DNA from: Paraburkholderia tuberum STM678
Lineage (GTDB): Bacteria; Pseudomonadota; Gammaproteobacteria; Burkholderiales; Burkholderiaceae
Reading direction: 5' to 3'
Assembly (NCBI RefSeq): GCF_902833905.1
Contig: NZ_CADFGP010000024.1
Location: 52,411 to 116,410, forward strand
Length of the DNA stretch: 64,000 nucleotides
Both the position numbers and the translations under genes were made by a program. The notes beneath the pieces were generated by a model. It saw only the letters and a program-made list of their open reading frames with translations. It made no database searches and was not told the origin of the DNA. Of this stretch, positions 55,518-63,491 are shown piece by piece. Each line of letters opens with the position of its first letter. Position 1 is the stretch's first letter.

Positions 55518-55581
55518 AGCGGGTTCCGTTGAATGGGCAAGCTCGACGTGAGCTCCGTGCCTGCTGCTGTGACCTCGGGGC

Positions 55582-56019
55582 GTGCCGCGAATTCAATGCG
55601 CGTTCAACCCGGATGCAGTGAGGTGGCTGTCGTTGCTTGTCGCGGCAGTGGCGATCGGCGGGCTGCTTGCCTACGGGTATCGCCAGTGGGCGTGCTCGAC
55701 AGGCTCGAACTTCGAGTTCTATGCGTCGTTGTTGGCGTTCAACGCGACCGCGCTCCTGTTGCTGACGAACGCGCTATGTTGGTTCGAATACATGTCCAAC
55801 GTCATCAATGTGTCGCATCCATTGTGCTTACGATCTGCTGGACTCACCCCTCCCCACCGAACCTGCGCCGATACGCCCCCGGACTCGTCAACGCGATCCG
55901 GCGAAAATGCCGCCGCAACGACTCCTCCGACCCGAACCCCGCCAGCTCGGCGACGCGCGCCATCGGCAGCGGCGTCGCGGCTTCGAGCAACTCACGCGCA
56001 AGCGCGACGCGCTCTCTGA
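55582..56019 (+). CDS. Doubtful small membrane protein overlapping ftrA-like gene
   Basis: A 145-residue frame whose first 80 residues hold two hydrophobic segments (WLSLLVAAVAIGGLLAYGYRQW and ASLLAFNATALLLLTNALCWF). The rest (from 55844) lies antisense to the convergent regulator gene and is Pro/Thr/Arg-rich, the typical look of a non-coding shadow. The hydrophobic half may be a real small protein truncated or extended by a frameshift. No ribosome site is clear. Confidence 0.25.
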   Translation: MPRIQCAFNPDAVRWLSLLVAAVAIGGLLAYGYRQWACSTGSNFEFYASLLAFNATALLLLTNALCWFEYMSNVINVSHPLCLRSAGLTPPHRTCADTPPDSSTRSGENAAATTPPTRTPPARRRAPSAAASRLRATHAQARRAL

Positions 56020-56803
56020 CGAGCCATTCATAAGGCGCCATGCCGGTCGCGTCGCGGAACTGCCGTTGCAGCGTGCGCGGGCTCATCGCCGCGCGCCCGG
56101 CGAGCGAGCGCAGCGTATGCGGCTCGGCCGCATGGCTGCGCACCCAGTCCATCAGCTTCGCGATACGTCCGCTTTCGTCGGGCGGCATCGGGCGCGGCAC
56201 GAACTGCGCCTGGCCACCCTCGCGATGCGGCGGCACCACGAGCCGTTGCGCAACGCGATTCGCGACCGCGCCGCCATGATCGCGCCGCACCAGATGCAGC
56301 AGCATGTCGAGCCCGGCCGCCGATCCCGCCGACGTGATCACCTGCCCTTCATCGACATACAGCGCGTCGGGCTGCACACGCAGTTGCGGATAGCGCTGCT
56401 GCAACTTGTCCGCGTAGCGCCAGTGGGTCGTCACGGTCTTGCCGTCGAGCACGCCGGCCGCCGCGAGCACGAACACGCCCGAGCAGATCGAGCAGAGCCG
56501 CGCGCCGCGCTCGTAAGCCGCGCGAAGCTTGCGCAGCAGCGCGGCCGGCGGCACCTCGTCGGCATCGCGCCAACCCGGAATCACGATCGTATCGGCGCTC
56601 GCGAGCAGCTTCAGCGTGTAGGGCGCGGCCAGCGTGATGCCGCCCGCCGCGCGGATCGGACCGGGCTCGCTCGCACAGACCGCGAAGCGATACCACGGCA
56701 CGCCGAGTTCGGGACGCTCGAGTGCGAACAGTTCGGTCACGCAGCCGAATTCGAAGGTGCAAAGCCGGTCGTAGGCCAGCGCGACGACGAGATGATTGTG
56801 CAT
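55844..56803 (-). CDS. FtrA/GlxA-type transcriptional regulator (DJ-1 + AraC)
   Basis: 319 residues. N-terminal DJ-1/PfpI-like domain 1-190 (VVALAYDRLCTFEFGCVTELF, IVIPGWRD, RLCSICSGVFVLAAAGVLDGKTVTTHWRYAD; the Cys sits at the nucleophile elbow position). C-terminal AraC domain about 215-315 (LRSLAGRAAMSPRTLQRQFRDATGM, VAELAGFGSEESLRRHFRRI). Divergent from a rhodanese gene, the common pairing for this regulator type. Confidence 0.92.
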   Translation of the reverse strand: MHNHLVVALAYDRLCTFEFGCVTELFALERPELGVPWYRFAVCASEPGPIRAAGGITLAAPYTLKLLASADTIVIPGWRDADEVPPAALLRKLRAAYERGARLCSICSGVFVLAAAGVLDGKTVTTHWRYADKLQQRYPQLRVQPDALYVDEGQVITSAGSAAGLDMLLHLVRRDHGGAVANRVAQRLVVPPHREGGQAQFVPRPMPPDESGRIAKLMDWVRSHAAEPHTLRSLAGRAAMSPRTLQRQFRDATGMAPYEWLVRERVALARELLEAATPLPMARVAELAGFGSEESLRRHFRRIALTSPGAYRRRFGGEG

Positions 56804-56923
56804 GGCGCAATATTACCGAAGATTGACGATCACGCCACTTACCGGGCGACCCGCCGCTCGTCACAATCGACCGTGCCTGAAACGCGCGAGCCCCACCACC
56901 CGATCAACTCACCCCCGTTTGCC

Positions 56924-57379
56924 ATGACTCACGACAACCTCACCACCGTCCCGAACGCCGTCACCGCGATCCCCGCCGCCGACAGCGCCGCCGCGCTCGC
57001 GCACTTCCAGGCGTCGCTGCGCTTCGAAACCGATTGCACCGACGTCCACGCCGCGCTCGCGAGTGGAGCGCCCGGCTTCGTGCTGCTCGACGTGCGCAGT
57101 CCCGCGCTGTTCGCGCAGGGCCACGTGCCGGGCGCACTGAATCTGCCGCACGGCAAGATCGTCACGTCGAAGCTCGCGGCTTATGCGCCGGACACGCTGT
57201 TCGTCACCTACTGCGCGGGCCCGCACTGCAACGGCGCGGCGCGCGGCGCACTGCGGCTCGCCCAGTTGGGGCGGCCCGTCAAGCTGATGGCGGGCGGCGT
57301 CACCGGCTGGCTGGACGAAGGCTTCCCGCTGAGCCGCGAGGACGCCGATCCGCCGTCCGATCCACGCTCCGATGCATAG
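56924..57379 (+). CDS. Rhodanese-domain sulfurtransferase
   Basis: 151 residues from MTHDNLTTVPNAVTAIPA. Single rhodanese domain about 35-140: FVLLDVRSPALFAQGHVPGALNLPH, active-site loop with Cys in VTYCAGPHCNGA, and MAGGVTGWLDEGFPL. It transfers sulfane sulfur via the active-site persulfide. Divergent from the FtrA-type regulator (120-base gap), which probably controls it. Confidence 0.92.
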   Translation: MTHDNLTTVPNAVTAIPAADSAAALAHFQASLRFETDCTDVHAALASGAPGFVLLDVRSPALFAQGHVPGALNLPHGKIVTSKLAAYAPDTLFVTYCAGPHCNGAARGALRLAQLGRPVKLMAGGVTGWLDEGFPLSREDADPPSDPRSDA

Positions 57380-57529
57380 CGTGACTCGCAATCCGACACG
57401 CGTTCCAGCGCGGCATCCGCCGCCGTCCGCGCGCCGGTTTTGCTTCTGTTCGCAAATCGCAAATAAGTTGAACAAAGTTCGAAAAGTGCCGATAACATGT
57501 CCAGCCGGACTCCTCCCGGCGGACCCAAT

Positions 57530-59614
57530 ATGCAGAGTTCATATAATTTCTGGCTCGTCGCGATTTCGTTCGCGGTCGCGACCCTCGCGTCGTACACCGC
57601 GCTCGATCTGACGGGCCGCATCTTCCTGCTCGGCTCGACGCGCCGGCGGCATGCATGGCGGCTCGGCGGCGCGTTCGCGCTCGGTGTCGGCATCTGGTCG
57701 ATGCACTTCGTCGCGATGCTCGCGTTCTCGCTGCCTATCCCGCTCGGCTACGACCCGGCGACGACCGCCTGCTCGCTGGCCCTCGCGATCGGCGCTTCGT
57801 ATCTGGCGCTCTCGCTGACGACCCAGCAGCGCCTGACGCCGGTCCGGCTGCTGATGGGCGGCGTGGCGATGGGGATCGCTATCGCCGGCATGCATTACAC
57901 CGGAATGGCGGCGCTGCGCATGGCGCCCGCGATCCACTACCAGCCGGCATGGTTCGCGACCTCGATCGCGATCGCGATCGGTGCGTCGAGCGCCGCGCTG
58001 TGGATGGCGCGCGCGCTCAGCAACGAAGACGAGCGCCATATCGCGCGCAAACGTCTCGCCGCGGCGCTGGTGATGGGCGTCGCGATCAGCGGCATGCACT
58101 ACACCGGCATGGCCGCCGCCGACTTCGCGCCGGGCGCGATCTGCGGCGCGGCCAACGACATGAATGCGCAATGGCTCGCCACCTCGGTGGTCCTGCTCAC
58201 GTTCGCGGTGCTGATCGTCACGCTGATGCTGTCGCGCTTCGACGTGCGCACCACCTTCCTGCTCGGCGCGGTGTCGCGGCTGAACGGCCAGATCGTGCGG
58301 CTCGCGACGCTCGACGCGCTGACGGGCCTGCCGAACCGCGCGACGCTGACCGAGCGGATCGAACGCGCGATCAGCGGCGCGCGCCGCCAGCGTACGTCGT
58401 TCGCGGTGCTGTTCATGGATCTCGACGGCTTCAAGACGATCAACGATTCGCTCGGTCACTCGGCTGGCGACGCGGTGCTGTCCGCATTCGCGCAACGCCT
58501 GCAGCAATGCGTGCGTTCGAGCGACACCGTCGCGCGGCTCGGCGGCGACGAGTTCGTCGTGCTCACTGAACATCTTACGTGCGGCGACGACGCGGCCGCG
58601 CTCGCCGACGGCGTGCTTCACCGGATGCGCCAGGGCACGTGGAGCGACGAACAACCGCTGCAGGTGATGCCGAGCATCGGCATTGCGCTCTATCCGCGCG
58701 ACGGCGACAGCGTCGAGACGCTGCTCCAGCACGCGGACGCCGCGATGTACGAAGCGAAGCGCGCCGGCCGCGGCACCTACCGCTTCTTCGAGCGCAGCAT
58801 GAACGAGGCCGCCACGCGCACGCTGCGGATCCAGCAAGTGCTGCACGACGCCTTCGCGAATGATCGTTTCTCGCTGCTGTTCCAGCCGAAGTTTCAGCGC
58901 GGCGGCGACGCGCTCGCGGGCGCCGAGGCGCTGATCCGCCTGCACGATCCGGAGATGGGCGCGCTGATGCCGGCCGAGTTCATCCCGGTCGCCGAGCGCT
59001 CCGGGCAGATCGTGCAGATCGGCTACTGGGTCGTGCGTGAAACCTGCCGGCGCATTCGCGGCTGGATCGGACAGGGCCTGCCGGCGATGAAGGTGGCGAT
59101 CAACCTGTCGCCGCGTCAGCTGTTGCAACCGGACCTCGTCGAGACGATCCTCGACATCGTCAGGAGCGAGGACGTCGCGTGCGAGCAGATCATGTTCGAG
59201 ATCACCGAGACCGTAGCGATGCAGGATGCCGCGCGCACCGTCGAAGTAATCCGCGCGTTTCAGGCGAGCGGCTTCGACATCTCGATCGACGACTTCGGCA
59301 CCGGCTATTCGAGCCTCGCGTATCTGCAGCGCTTCCAGGTGAAGCAGTTGAAGATCGATCGCTTCTTCATCAACGGTCTCGACGCGAACGGCGCCGCGGG
59401 CAGCGCAATCGTGTCGGCGATCATCGCGCTCGCGCACTCGCTCGAAATGGACGTGGTCGCCGAAGGCGTCGAAACCCAATCGCAACTCGACAAGCTGTGC
59501 TCGATGATGTGCGACGAAGTGCAGGGCTACCTGCTCGGCAAGCCGATCAACGCCGACGACTTCGGCGCAATGCTTCGCGGCAGAACGATGGCCGCAAGCG
59601 GCGTCTCTATCTGA
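57530..59614 (+). CDS. MHYT-GGDEF-EAL c-di-GMP protein
   Basis: 694 residues from MQSSYNFWLVAISFAVATLASYTAL; an ATG 11 codons earlier is possible. MHYT sensor of seven helices with Met-His motifs (SMHFVAM, and GMHYTGMAA twice), thought to bind copper or sense O2/CO/NO. GGDEF domain with intact active site RLGGDEFVVLTE and inhibitory I-site RSSD five residues before it. EAL domain with AGAEALIRL, ITETVAM and DDFGTGYSSLAYLQ, so both synthesis and hydrolysis residues are present. Inner membrane. Could feed the cellulose synthase of this strain, whose activity needs c-di-GMP (inference). Confidence 0.94.
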   Translation: MQSSYNFWLVAISFAVATLASYTALDLTGRIFLLGSTRRRHAWRLGGAFALGVGIWSMHFVAMLAFSLPIPLGYDPATTACSLALAIGASYLALSLTTQQRLTPVRLLMGGVAMGIAIAGMHYTGMAALRMAPAIHYQPAWFATSIAIAIGASSAALWMARALSNEDERHIARKRLAAALVMGVAISGMHYTGMAAADFAPGAICGAANDMNAQWLATSVVLLTFAVLIVTLMLSRFDVRTTFLLGAVSRLNGQIVRLATLDALTGLPNRATLTERIERAISGARRQRTSFAVLFMDLDGFKTINDSLGHSAGDAVLSAFAQRLQQCVRSSDTVARLGGDEFVVLTEHLTCGDDAAALADGVLHRMRQGTWSDEQPLQVMPSIGIALYPRDGDSVETLLQHADAAMYEAKRAGRGTYRFFERSMNEAATRTLRIQQVLHDAFANDRFSLLFQPKFQRGGDALAGAEALIRLHDPEMGALMPAEFIPVAERSGQIVQIGYWVVRETCRRIRGWIGQGLPAMKVAINLSPRQLLQPDLVETILDIVRSEDVACEQIMFEITETVAMQDAARTVEVIRAFQASGFDISIDDFGTGYSSLAYLQRFQVKQLKIDRFFINGLDANGAAGSAIVSAIIALAHSLEMDVVAEGVETQSQLDKLCSMMCDEVQGYLLGKPINADDFGAMLRGRTMAASGVSI

Positions 59615-60074
59615 GCAGCGTCTCCCCCAACGCCGCGAGCCGTTCGGTCAACGCCTCGCTCGCACGCGTCATCGGCAAACGCAATTCGTTGCGCACCCAT
59701 CCCCTCGCCGCGAGCAGCGCCTTCACCGGCGCGGGATTCGGTTCCGCGAACGCGAGTTGGATCTGCGGCACGAGCGCGTGAAAAATGCGTCGTCCTTCGT
59801 CGAGCTTGTCCTGCGTCAACGCGCGATAAAGCGCGACGAAACGCTCGGGCCGCCAATGCGCCGACGCCGCGATCGCCCCGCTTCCACCCGCGCACACCGT
59901 CGAGAAGAGCTCGAGGTCGTTGCCCGCGAGCACTTGCAGACGGCCGTCGCGAATCAGCGCGAGCGTCGTGTCGAGCGAACCGGCGCAATCCTTGATCGCC
60001 TGAATTCGCGGATGCACGCTCGCGTCCGCGAGCGCGCTGAAATGCGCGACGATGCCGTCCTGCGAGGGCCGACG
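59607..60074 (-). pseudogene. C-terminal half of a dihydrodipicolinate-synthase-family enzyme
   Basis: An open frame reading RPSQDGIVAHFSALADASVHPRIQAIKDCAGSLDTT..., i.e. the second half of the class I aldolase fold, including the Schiff-base Lys in AIKDCAG and the NPAPVKALL end. The first half (with the TT substrate motif) is absent; upstream of RPSQDG (60074) homology ends inside a hairpin and the frame has no start. 59607-59614 overlaps the end of the MHYT protein. A deletion remnant next to pyrB. Confidence 0.8.
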
Positions 60075-60083
60075 AACCCTCGC
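60062..60083. other. Hairpin at the aldolase-remnant breakpoint
   Basis: GCGAGGG (60062-60068) and CCCTCGC (60077-60083) with an 8-base loop. It lies exactly where homology of the aldolase fragment stops and 13 bases before the pyrB -35 box. It may be a recombination footprint or part of pyrB control. Confidence 0.4.
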
Positions 60084-60095
60084 GAAGGAAAACGC

Positions 60096-60123
60096 TTGAC
60101 TTCTACGCGCCGGAAACTAATAT
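60096..60123 (+). promoter_or_regulatory. Sigma-70 promoter of pyrB
   Basis: TTGACT (60096-60101) and TAATAT (60118-60123) separated by 16 bases, close to the consensus. Transcription would start near 60130, giving a leader of about 60 bases before pyrB. It is one of the clearest sigma-70 promoters in the window. Confidence 0.7.
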
Positions 60124-60193
60124 ACGCACCGCGTACATCAACGCGTTTTGCTGCCTTACTCCCGCCGACCCCACTTTTGCGACAGGTGCCCTC

Positions 60194-61486
60194 ATGAGCG
60201 TTCCGCAACAAGCCTTCCTACGCGATGCGATGCGTCGCCTGAACATGACGCGCGATACGTTCGCTAACCGCATCGGCGTGTCGCGCCGGGCGCTGGATAC
60301 GTGGCTGCTGCCGGACGACTCGCAGGAATCGCGGGCGATGCCGGAAATCGTCGAGCGTTTCGTGTCGGAGATCGTCGCGAACACGGAGCCGGGCGAAGGA
60401 TATACGCAAAGCGTAGACTCGCAATCGCTCGCAAGCCAGATTCTGTTCGAGGGCAAGCCGCAGCTGCTGTCGGTCGATCAGTTTTCGCGCGACTCGGTCG
60501 AGGCGCTCTTTCGCGTCGCCGACATCATGCAGCCGATCGCCCGGCGCCGCAAAATCTCGCGCGTGCTCGAAGGCGCGGTGCTCGGCAATCTGTTCTTCGA
60601 GGCGAGCACGCGTACCCGTGTGAGCTTCGGCGCGGCGTTCTGCCGGCTCGGCGGCTCGGTGTGCGACACGACCGGCTTCACGTTTTCGTCGATGGCGAAG
60701 GGAGAATCGATCTACGACACGAGCCGGGTGATGAGCGGCTATGTCGACGCGCTGGTGATCCGCCATCCGGAGCAAGGCTCGGTGGCCGAATTCGCGCGCG
60801 CGACCAACGTGCCGGTGATCAACGGCGGCGACGGTCCCGGCGAGCATCCAAGCCAGGCGCTGCTCGATCTCTACACGATCCAGCGCGAGTTTTCGCGGCT
60901 CGGCAAGATCGTCGACGGCGCGCACATCGCGCTGGTCGGCGACCTCAAGTACGGACGTACCGTGCATTCGCTCGTGAAGCTGCTGGCGCTCTATCGCGGC
61001 ATCAAGTTCACGCTGATTTCGCCGCCGATGCTCGAATTGCCGGGCTATATCATCGAGCAGATTTCGCGCAACGCTCACGTGATCGAACAGACGCACGACC
61101 TGCGCACTGGCTTGCGCGGCGCCGACGTCGTATACGCGACGCGCATCCAGAAGGAGCGCTTCACCGACGAATCGTTCGAAGGCTACACGCCCGACTTCCA
61201 GATCAACCAGGCGCTCGTCGATAGCGTGTGCGGCGCCGAAACGCTGATCATGCACCCGCTGCCGCGCGACAGCCGGCCCGACGCGAACGATTTGAGCACC
61301 GACCTCAATCACGATTCGCGGCTCGCGATTTTCCGGCAGACCGACAACGGCATTCCGGTGCGGATGGCGATTTTCGCGGTGCTGCTCGGTGTCGACAAAC
61401 AGGTCCAGCATTCGATGCGCGATGCCGCGTGGCGCCCGCCGGTCTACCTGGGACCGGACGACGCGGTGTTTCACGGAATCGATTGA
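60194..61486 (+). CDS. pyrB: Aspartate carbamoyltransferase with N-terminal helix-turn-helix
   Basis: 430 residues, about 100 more than the usual catalytic chain. Residues 1-65 form an extra domain (AFLRDAMRRLNMTRDTFANRIGVSRRALDTWLLP) that looks like an XRE/Cro-type helix-turn-helix. The ATCase follows from about 85: carbamoyl-phosphate loop STRTR (138-142), KGESIYDTSRVM, HPSQALLDLYTI, DLKYGRTVHSL and HPLPR. First committed step of pyrimidine synthesis. No pyrI or pyrC partner gene is adjacent. The extension may bind DNA, nucleotides or a partner; the start has AGGTG 6-10 bases before the ATG and no other candidate gives a shorter family-length chain. Confidence 0.9.
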   Translation: MSVPQQAFLRDAMRRLNMTRDTFANRIGVSRRALDTWLLPDDSQESRAMPEIVERFVSEIVANTEPGEGYTQSVDSQSLASQILFEGKPQLLSVDQFSRDSVEALFRVADIMQPIARRRKISRVLEGAVLGNLFFEASTRTRVSFGAAFCRLGGSVCDTTGFTFSSMAKGESIYDTSRVMSGYVDALVIRHPEQGSVAEFARATNVPVINGGDGPGEHPSQALLDLYTIQREFSRLGKIVDGAHIALVGDLKYGRTVHSLVKLLALYRGIKFTLISPPMLELPGYIIEQISRNAHVIEQTHDLRTGLRGADVVYATRIQKERFTDESFEGYTPDFQINQALVDSVCGAETLIMHPLPRDSRPDANDLSTDLNHDSRLAIFRQTDNGIPVRMAIFAVLLGVDKQVQHSMRDAAWRPPVYLGPDDAVFHGID

Positions 61487-61505
61487 CGCGGATAGCCGTC
61501 CGCCG

Positions 61506-62366
61506 TCAGGCCGCGGCCGCGGCCCGCGCGTCACGCATTTCGCGCGCCGCCTGCCTGAACGTGCCGGCAAAGAACAGCACCTGATATTTGACCGCGTTCG
61601 ACCAGTACTTCCACGTATGGCCGCCGGGCCGCTCGGCGTAATCGTGCGGCACGCCGAGTTCGACGAGCCGCTCGTGCAGCAGCCGGTTCGACTGCACGAG
61701 CGAGTCGTTCACGCCGCAATCGATCGTCAGCGCGATATGGTCGCGGCCGAAATCCTCCGCACTCGCGACGATCGCTTTGCTGTTCCAGAAGTCCGCATAT
61801 TGCATCGGGTCGCCGAACACCCGCTCGATGCCGGGCTCGTCCTCGCTCCCGCGCGGGTCCACCGCACCGCTGATGCTGCCCGCCGCGCCGAAAGCGTCGG
61901 GCCGGTCGAGCGCAATGCGTAGCGCGCCGAAGCCGCCCATGCTCAAGCCCGTGATAGCGCGCGCCTGCTTCGTCGCGATCGTGCGGAAATGGCTGTCGAT
62001 ATAGGCCACTACTTCCGTACCCACGTAGGTTTCGTAGCGGCTGCGCGGATCGACGGGGCTATCGATGTACCAGCTGTCGCGGCCGCCGTCGGGCATCACG
62101 AGGATCACGTGATAGCGGTCGGCGAGCTTGCCGATATGCGAATTCGCGGTCCAGTCCGTGTAATCGCCGCCCGAGCCATGTAGCACGTAGACGACCGGAA
62201 AGCGCGCGGCCTGGTTGCCACGCGCGTATCGATCGGGCAGCACGACGGTTGCGTCGAACGTACGATGCATCGCCGCGCTCGGAATCGCGACGACGCGCGA
62301 CTGGAACGCCCACGCCGGCGATGCGATCAGCATCAGAATGAGCCAGAACGTATGGACTGGATTCAT
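61506..62366 (-). CDS. Secreted esterase (S-formylglutathione hydrolase/esterase D-like fold)
   Basis: 286 residues. The signal peptide ends SPAWA-F (about residue 20). Alpha/beta hydrolase: oxyanion region VVYVLHGSGGDYTDW, nucleophile Ser in ITGLSMGGFGA, Asp in TIDCGVND, His in RPGGHTWKYW. Exported to the periplasm or beyond, so it cleaves esters outside the cytoplasm. Resembles the putative-esterase (PF00756) family, which includes mycolyltransferase-like and tributyrin esterases; the substrate is unknown. Ends 20 bases from pyrB, convergent. Confidence 0.88.
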   Translation of the reverse strand: MNPVHTFWLILMLIASPAWAFQSRVVAIPSAAMHRTFDATVVLPDRYARGNQAARFPVVYVLHGSGGDYTDWTANSHIGKLADRYHVILVMPDGGRDSWYIDSPVDPRSRYETYVGTEVVAYIDSHFRTIATKQARAITGLSMGGFGALRIALDRPDAFGAAGSISGAVDPRGSEDEPGIERVFGDPMQYADFWNSKAIVASAEDFGRDHIALTIDCGVNDSLVQSNRLLHERLVELGVPHDYAERPGGHTWKYWSNAVKYQVLFFAGTFRQAAREMRDARAAAAA

Positions 62367-62512
62367 GGTGAGTCGCCCCTTGCGCTTGCTTCCGGCTGCT
62401 TACGTTCGTCAGGCATCCGAAGAAGAGCGCCCCAGCATGCCTCGGCCTATGTCCGCGAACGACTGTAGCAATGGCGACTTACAACCAAATTTCAGCGAAA
62501 CATACGATCCAG

Positions 62513-63289
62513 TCAGGCTTTGGTCGCTTCATCGGCTTCAGTTGCCGTCTCTGCGCCCGCATCTTCAACGTGCGCGGCAAACCCCACCCGCCCCGGCGCC
62601 GGATCGTCCCGCAATGTGAGCGCCGGAATCTCATACGCGCCGCCGTTCTGCGGCAGGAACGCGATCGGCGCGGCCGTCTACAGCGTGTCGAGCCGTCGCC
62701 CGAGCGCCTCGCTGACCTCGGCATACTTCGCATCGTCGACGCGGCTCGTGCGATAGACGACGAACGGCGGCAATACCTCGAAGCCGGGGTAATACAGCAC
62801 ACCGTGCTGGATCGGGAACAGCACGTCGTCGATCGGACCGTTGATGCCGCGTGCGCTGTAGTGCGACTCCCAGTCGCCCGTCGTGACGATCAGCATCGCG
62901 CGCTTGCCCGCGAAACGGCCCTCGCCATAACGCTCGCCCCAGCGCGCATCGGAATGCTCGCCGACGTCATACGCGAGACCGTACGCATAGACGCTGAAGT
63001 GGGCCGATGCGGTGATCCTGCAGTTTCCGCTGTGGTGCTCACGCGCGATGTCCTCGCTCTGCAGGCCGTTCTCGAACGCATGCTTCGATTCGAGCGACGC
63101 GACGAAGCGCTCGCCGCTGTGACGCTCGCTGGTGTCGTGTGCGTCTAGCGACGCTTTCCGGTTCATCGCGTACAGATCGGACGCCTGCACCGTATGGCCG
63201 GCGCGTTCGAGATGGCGGACAGTGAAGTCCTTCAGCGAACCGTTCAACGATTTCGGTTCGGGATGCGCATAGATGATGAAAACGTTCAT
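62513..63289 (-). pseudogene. Inactivated flavodoxin-fold NAD(P)H:quinone oxidoreductase
   Basis: Starts MNVFIIYAHPEPKSLNGSLKDFTVRHLERAGHTV and matches the flavodoxin_2 family (GINGPIDDVLFPIQHGVLYYPGFEVLPPFVVYRT). Two lesions are visible. An in-frame TAG at 62678-62680 interrupts RRLDTL-x-TAAPIAFLPQNGGAYEIPAL, where homologues have Trp; the frame then continues 55 codons to TGA at 62513. And the segment between SEDIAREH and VYAYG is wrong: the expected WADALILQFPLWW region is present on the opposite strand at 62994-63037, i.e. inverted, with further loss around it. No functional enzyme is expected. Confidence 0.85.
62994..63037 (+). other. Microinverted segment of the oxidoreductase gene
   Basis: Read on the plus strand this 44-base stretch encodes KWADAVILQFPLW (62997-63035), the conserved flavin/quinone-site motif of the family whose gene runs on the minus strand. 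In the gene direction the same bases give the nonsense HSGNCRITASAHFS. The simplest explanation is an in-situ inversion, plausibly between short GCTGAA/TTCAGC arms, followed by small deletions at both edges. Confidence 0.75.
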
Positions 63290-63359
63290 GATGGGACCTT
63301 CGTGGCTGAAAACAGTCACGATAGGCATCGCCGAGGTATATTGGAAATGAATTCCCAAT

Positions 63360-63491
63360 ATGTCAGGTATTGCCGTGGTTAATCTCAGAAGACTCGACCT
63401 GAACCTGCTGGTCACGCTCGTGTTTGCCCACAAAAAAAAGAAAAAAGAAAACAATAAAGATGAAAAAACCGTTGCCGACGCGACTCAATAA
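63360..63491 (+). pseudogene. LysR regulator, 20-residue N-terminal remnant
   Basis: ATG, then SGIAVVNLRRLDLNLLVTL, the conserved start of a LysR-family regulator, and then the chain changes to VFAHKKKKKENNKDEK and stops at TAA (63489-63491). The break at about 63420 enters an A-rich stretch. It is divergent from the decayed oxidoreductase, so it was presumably that gene's regulator. Confidence 0.75.

Noticed and set aside
57539..59485. A 648-codon minus-strand frame opposite the MHYT-GGDEF-EAL gene
   Set aside because: Arg/Glu/His-rich shadow without hydrophobic or domain structure.
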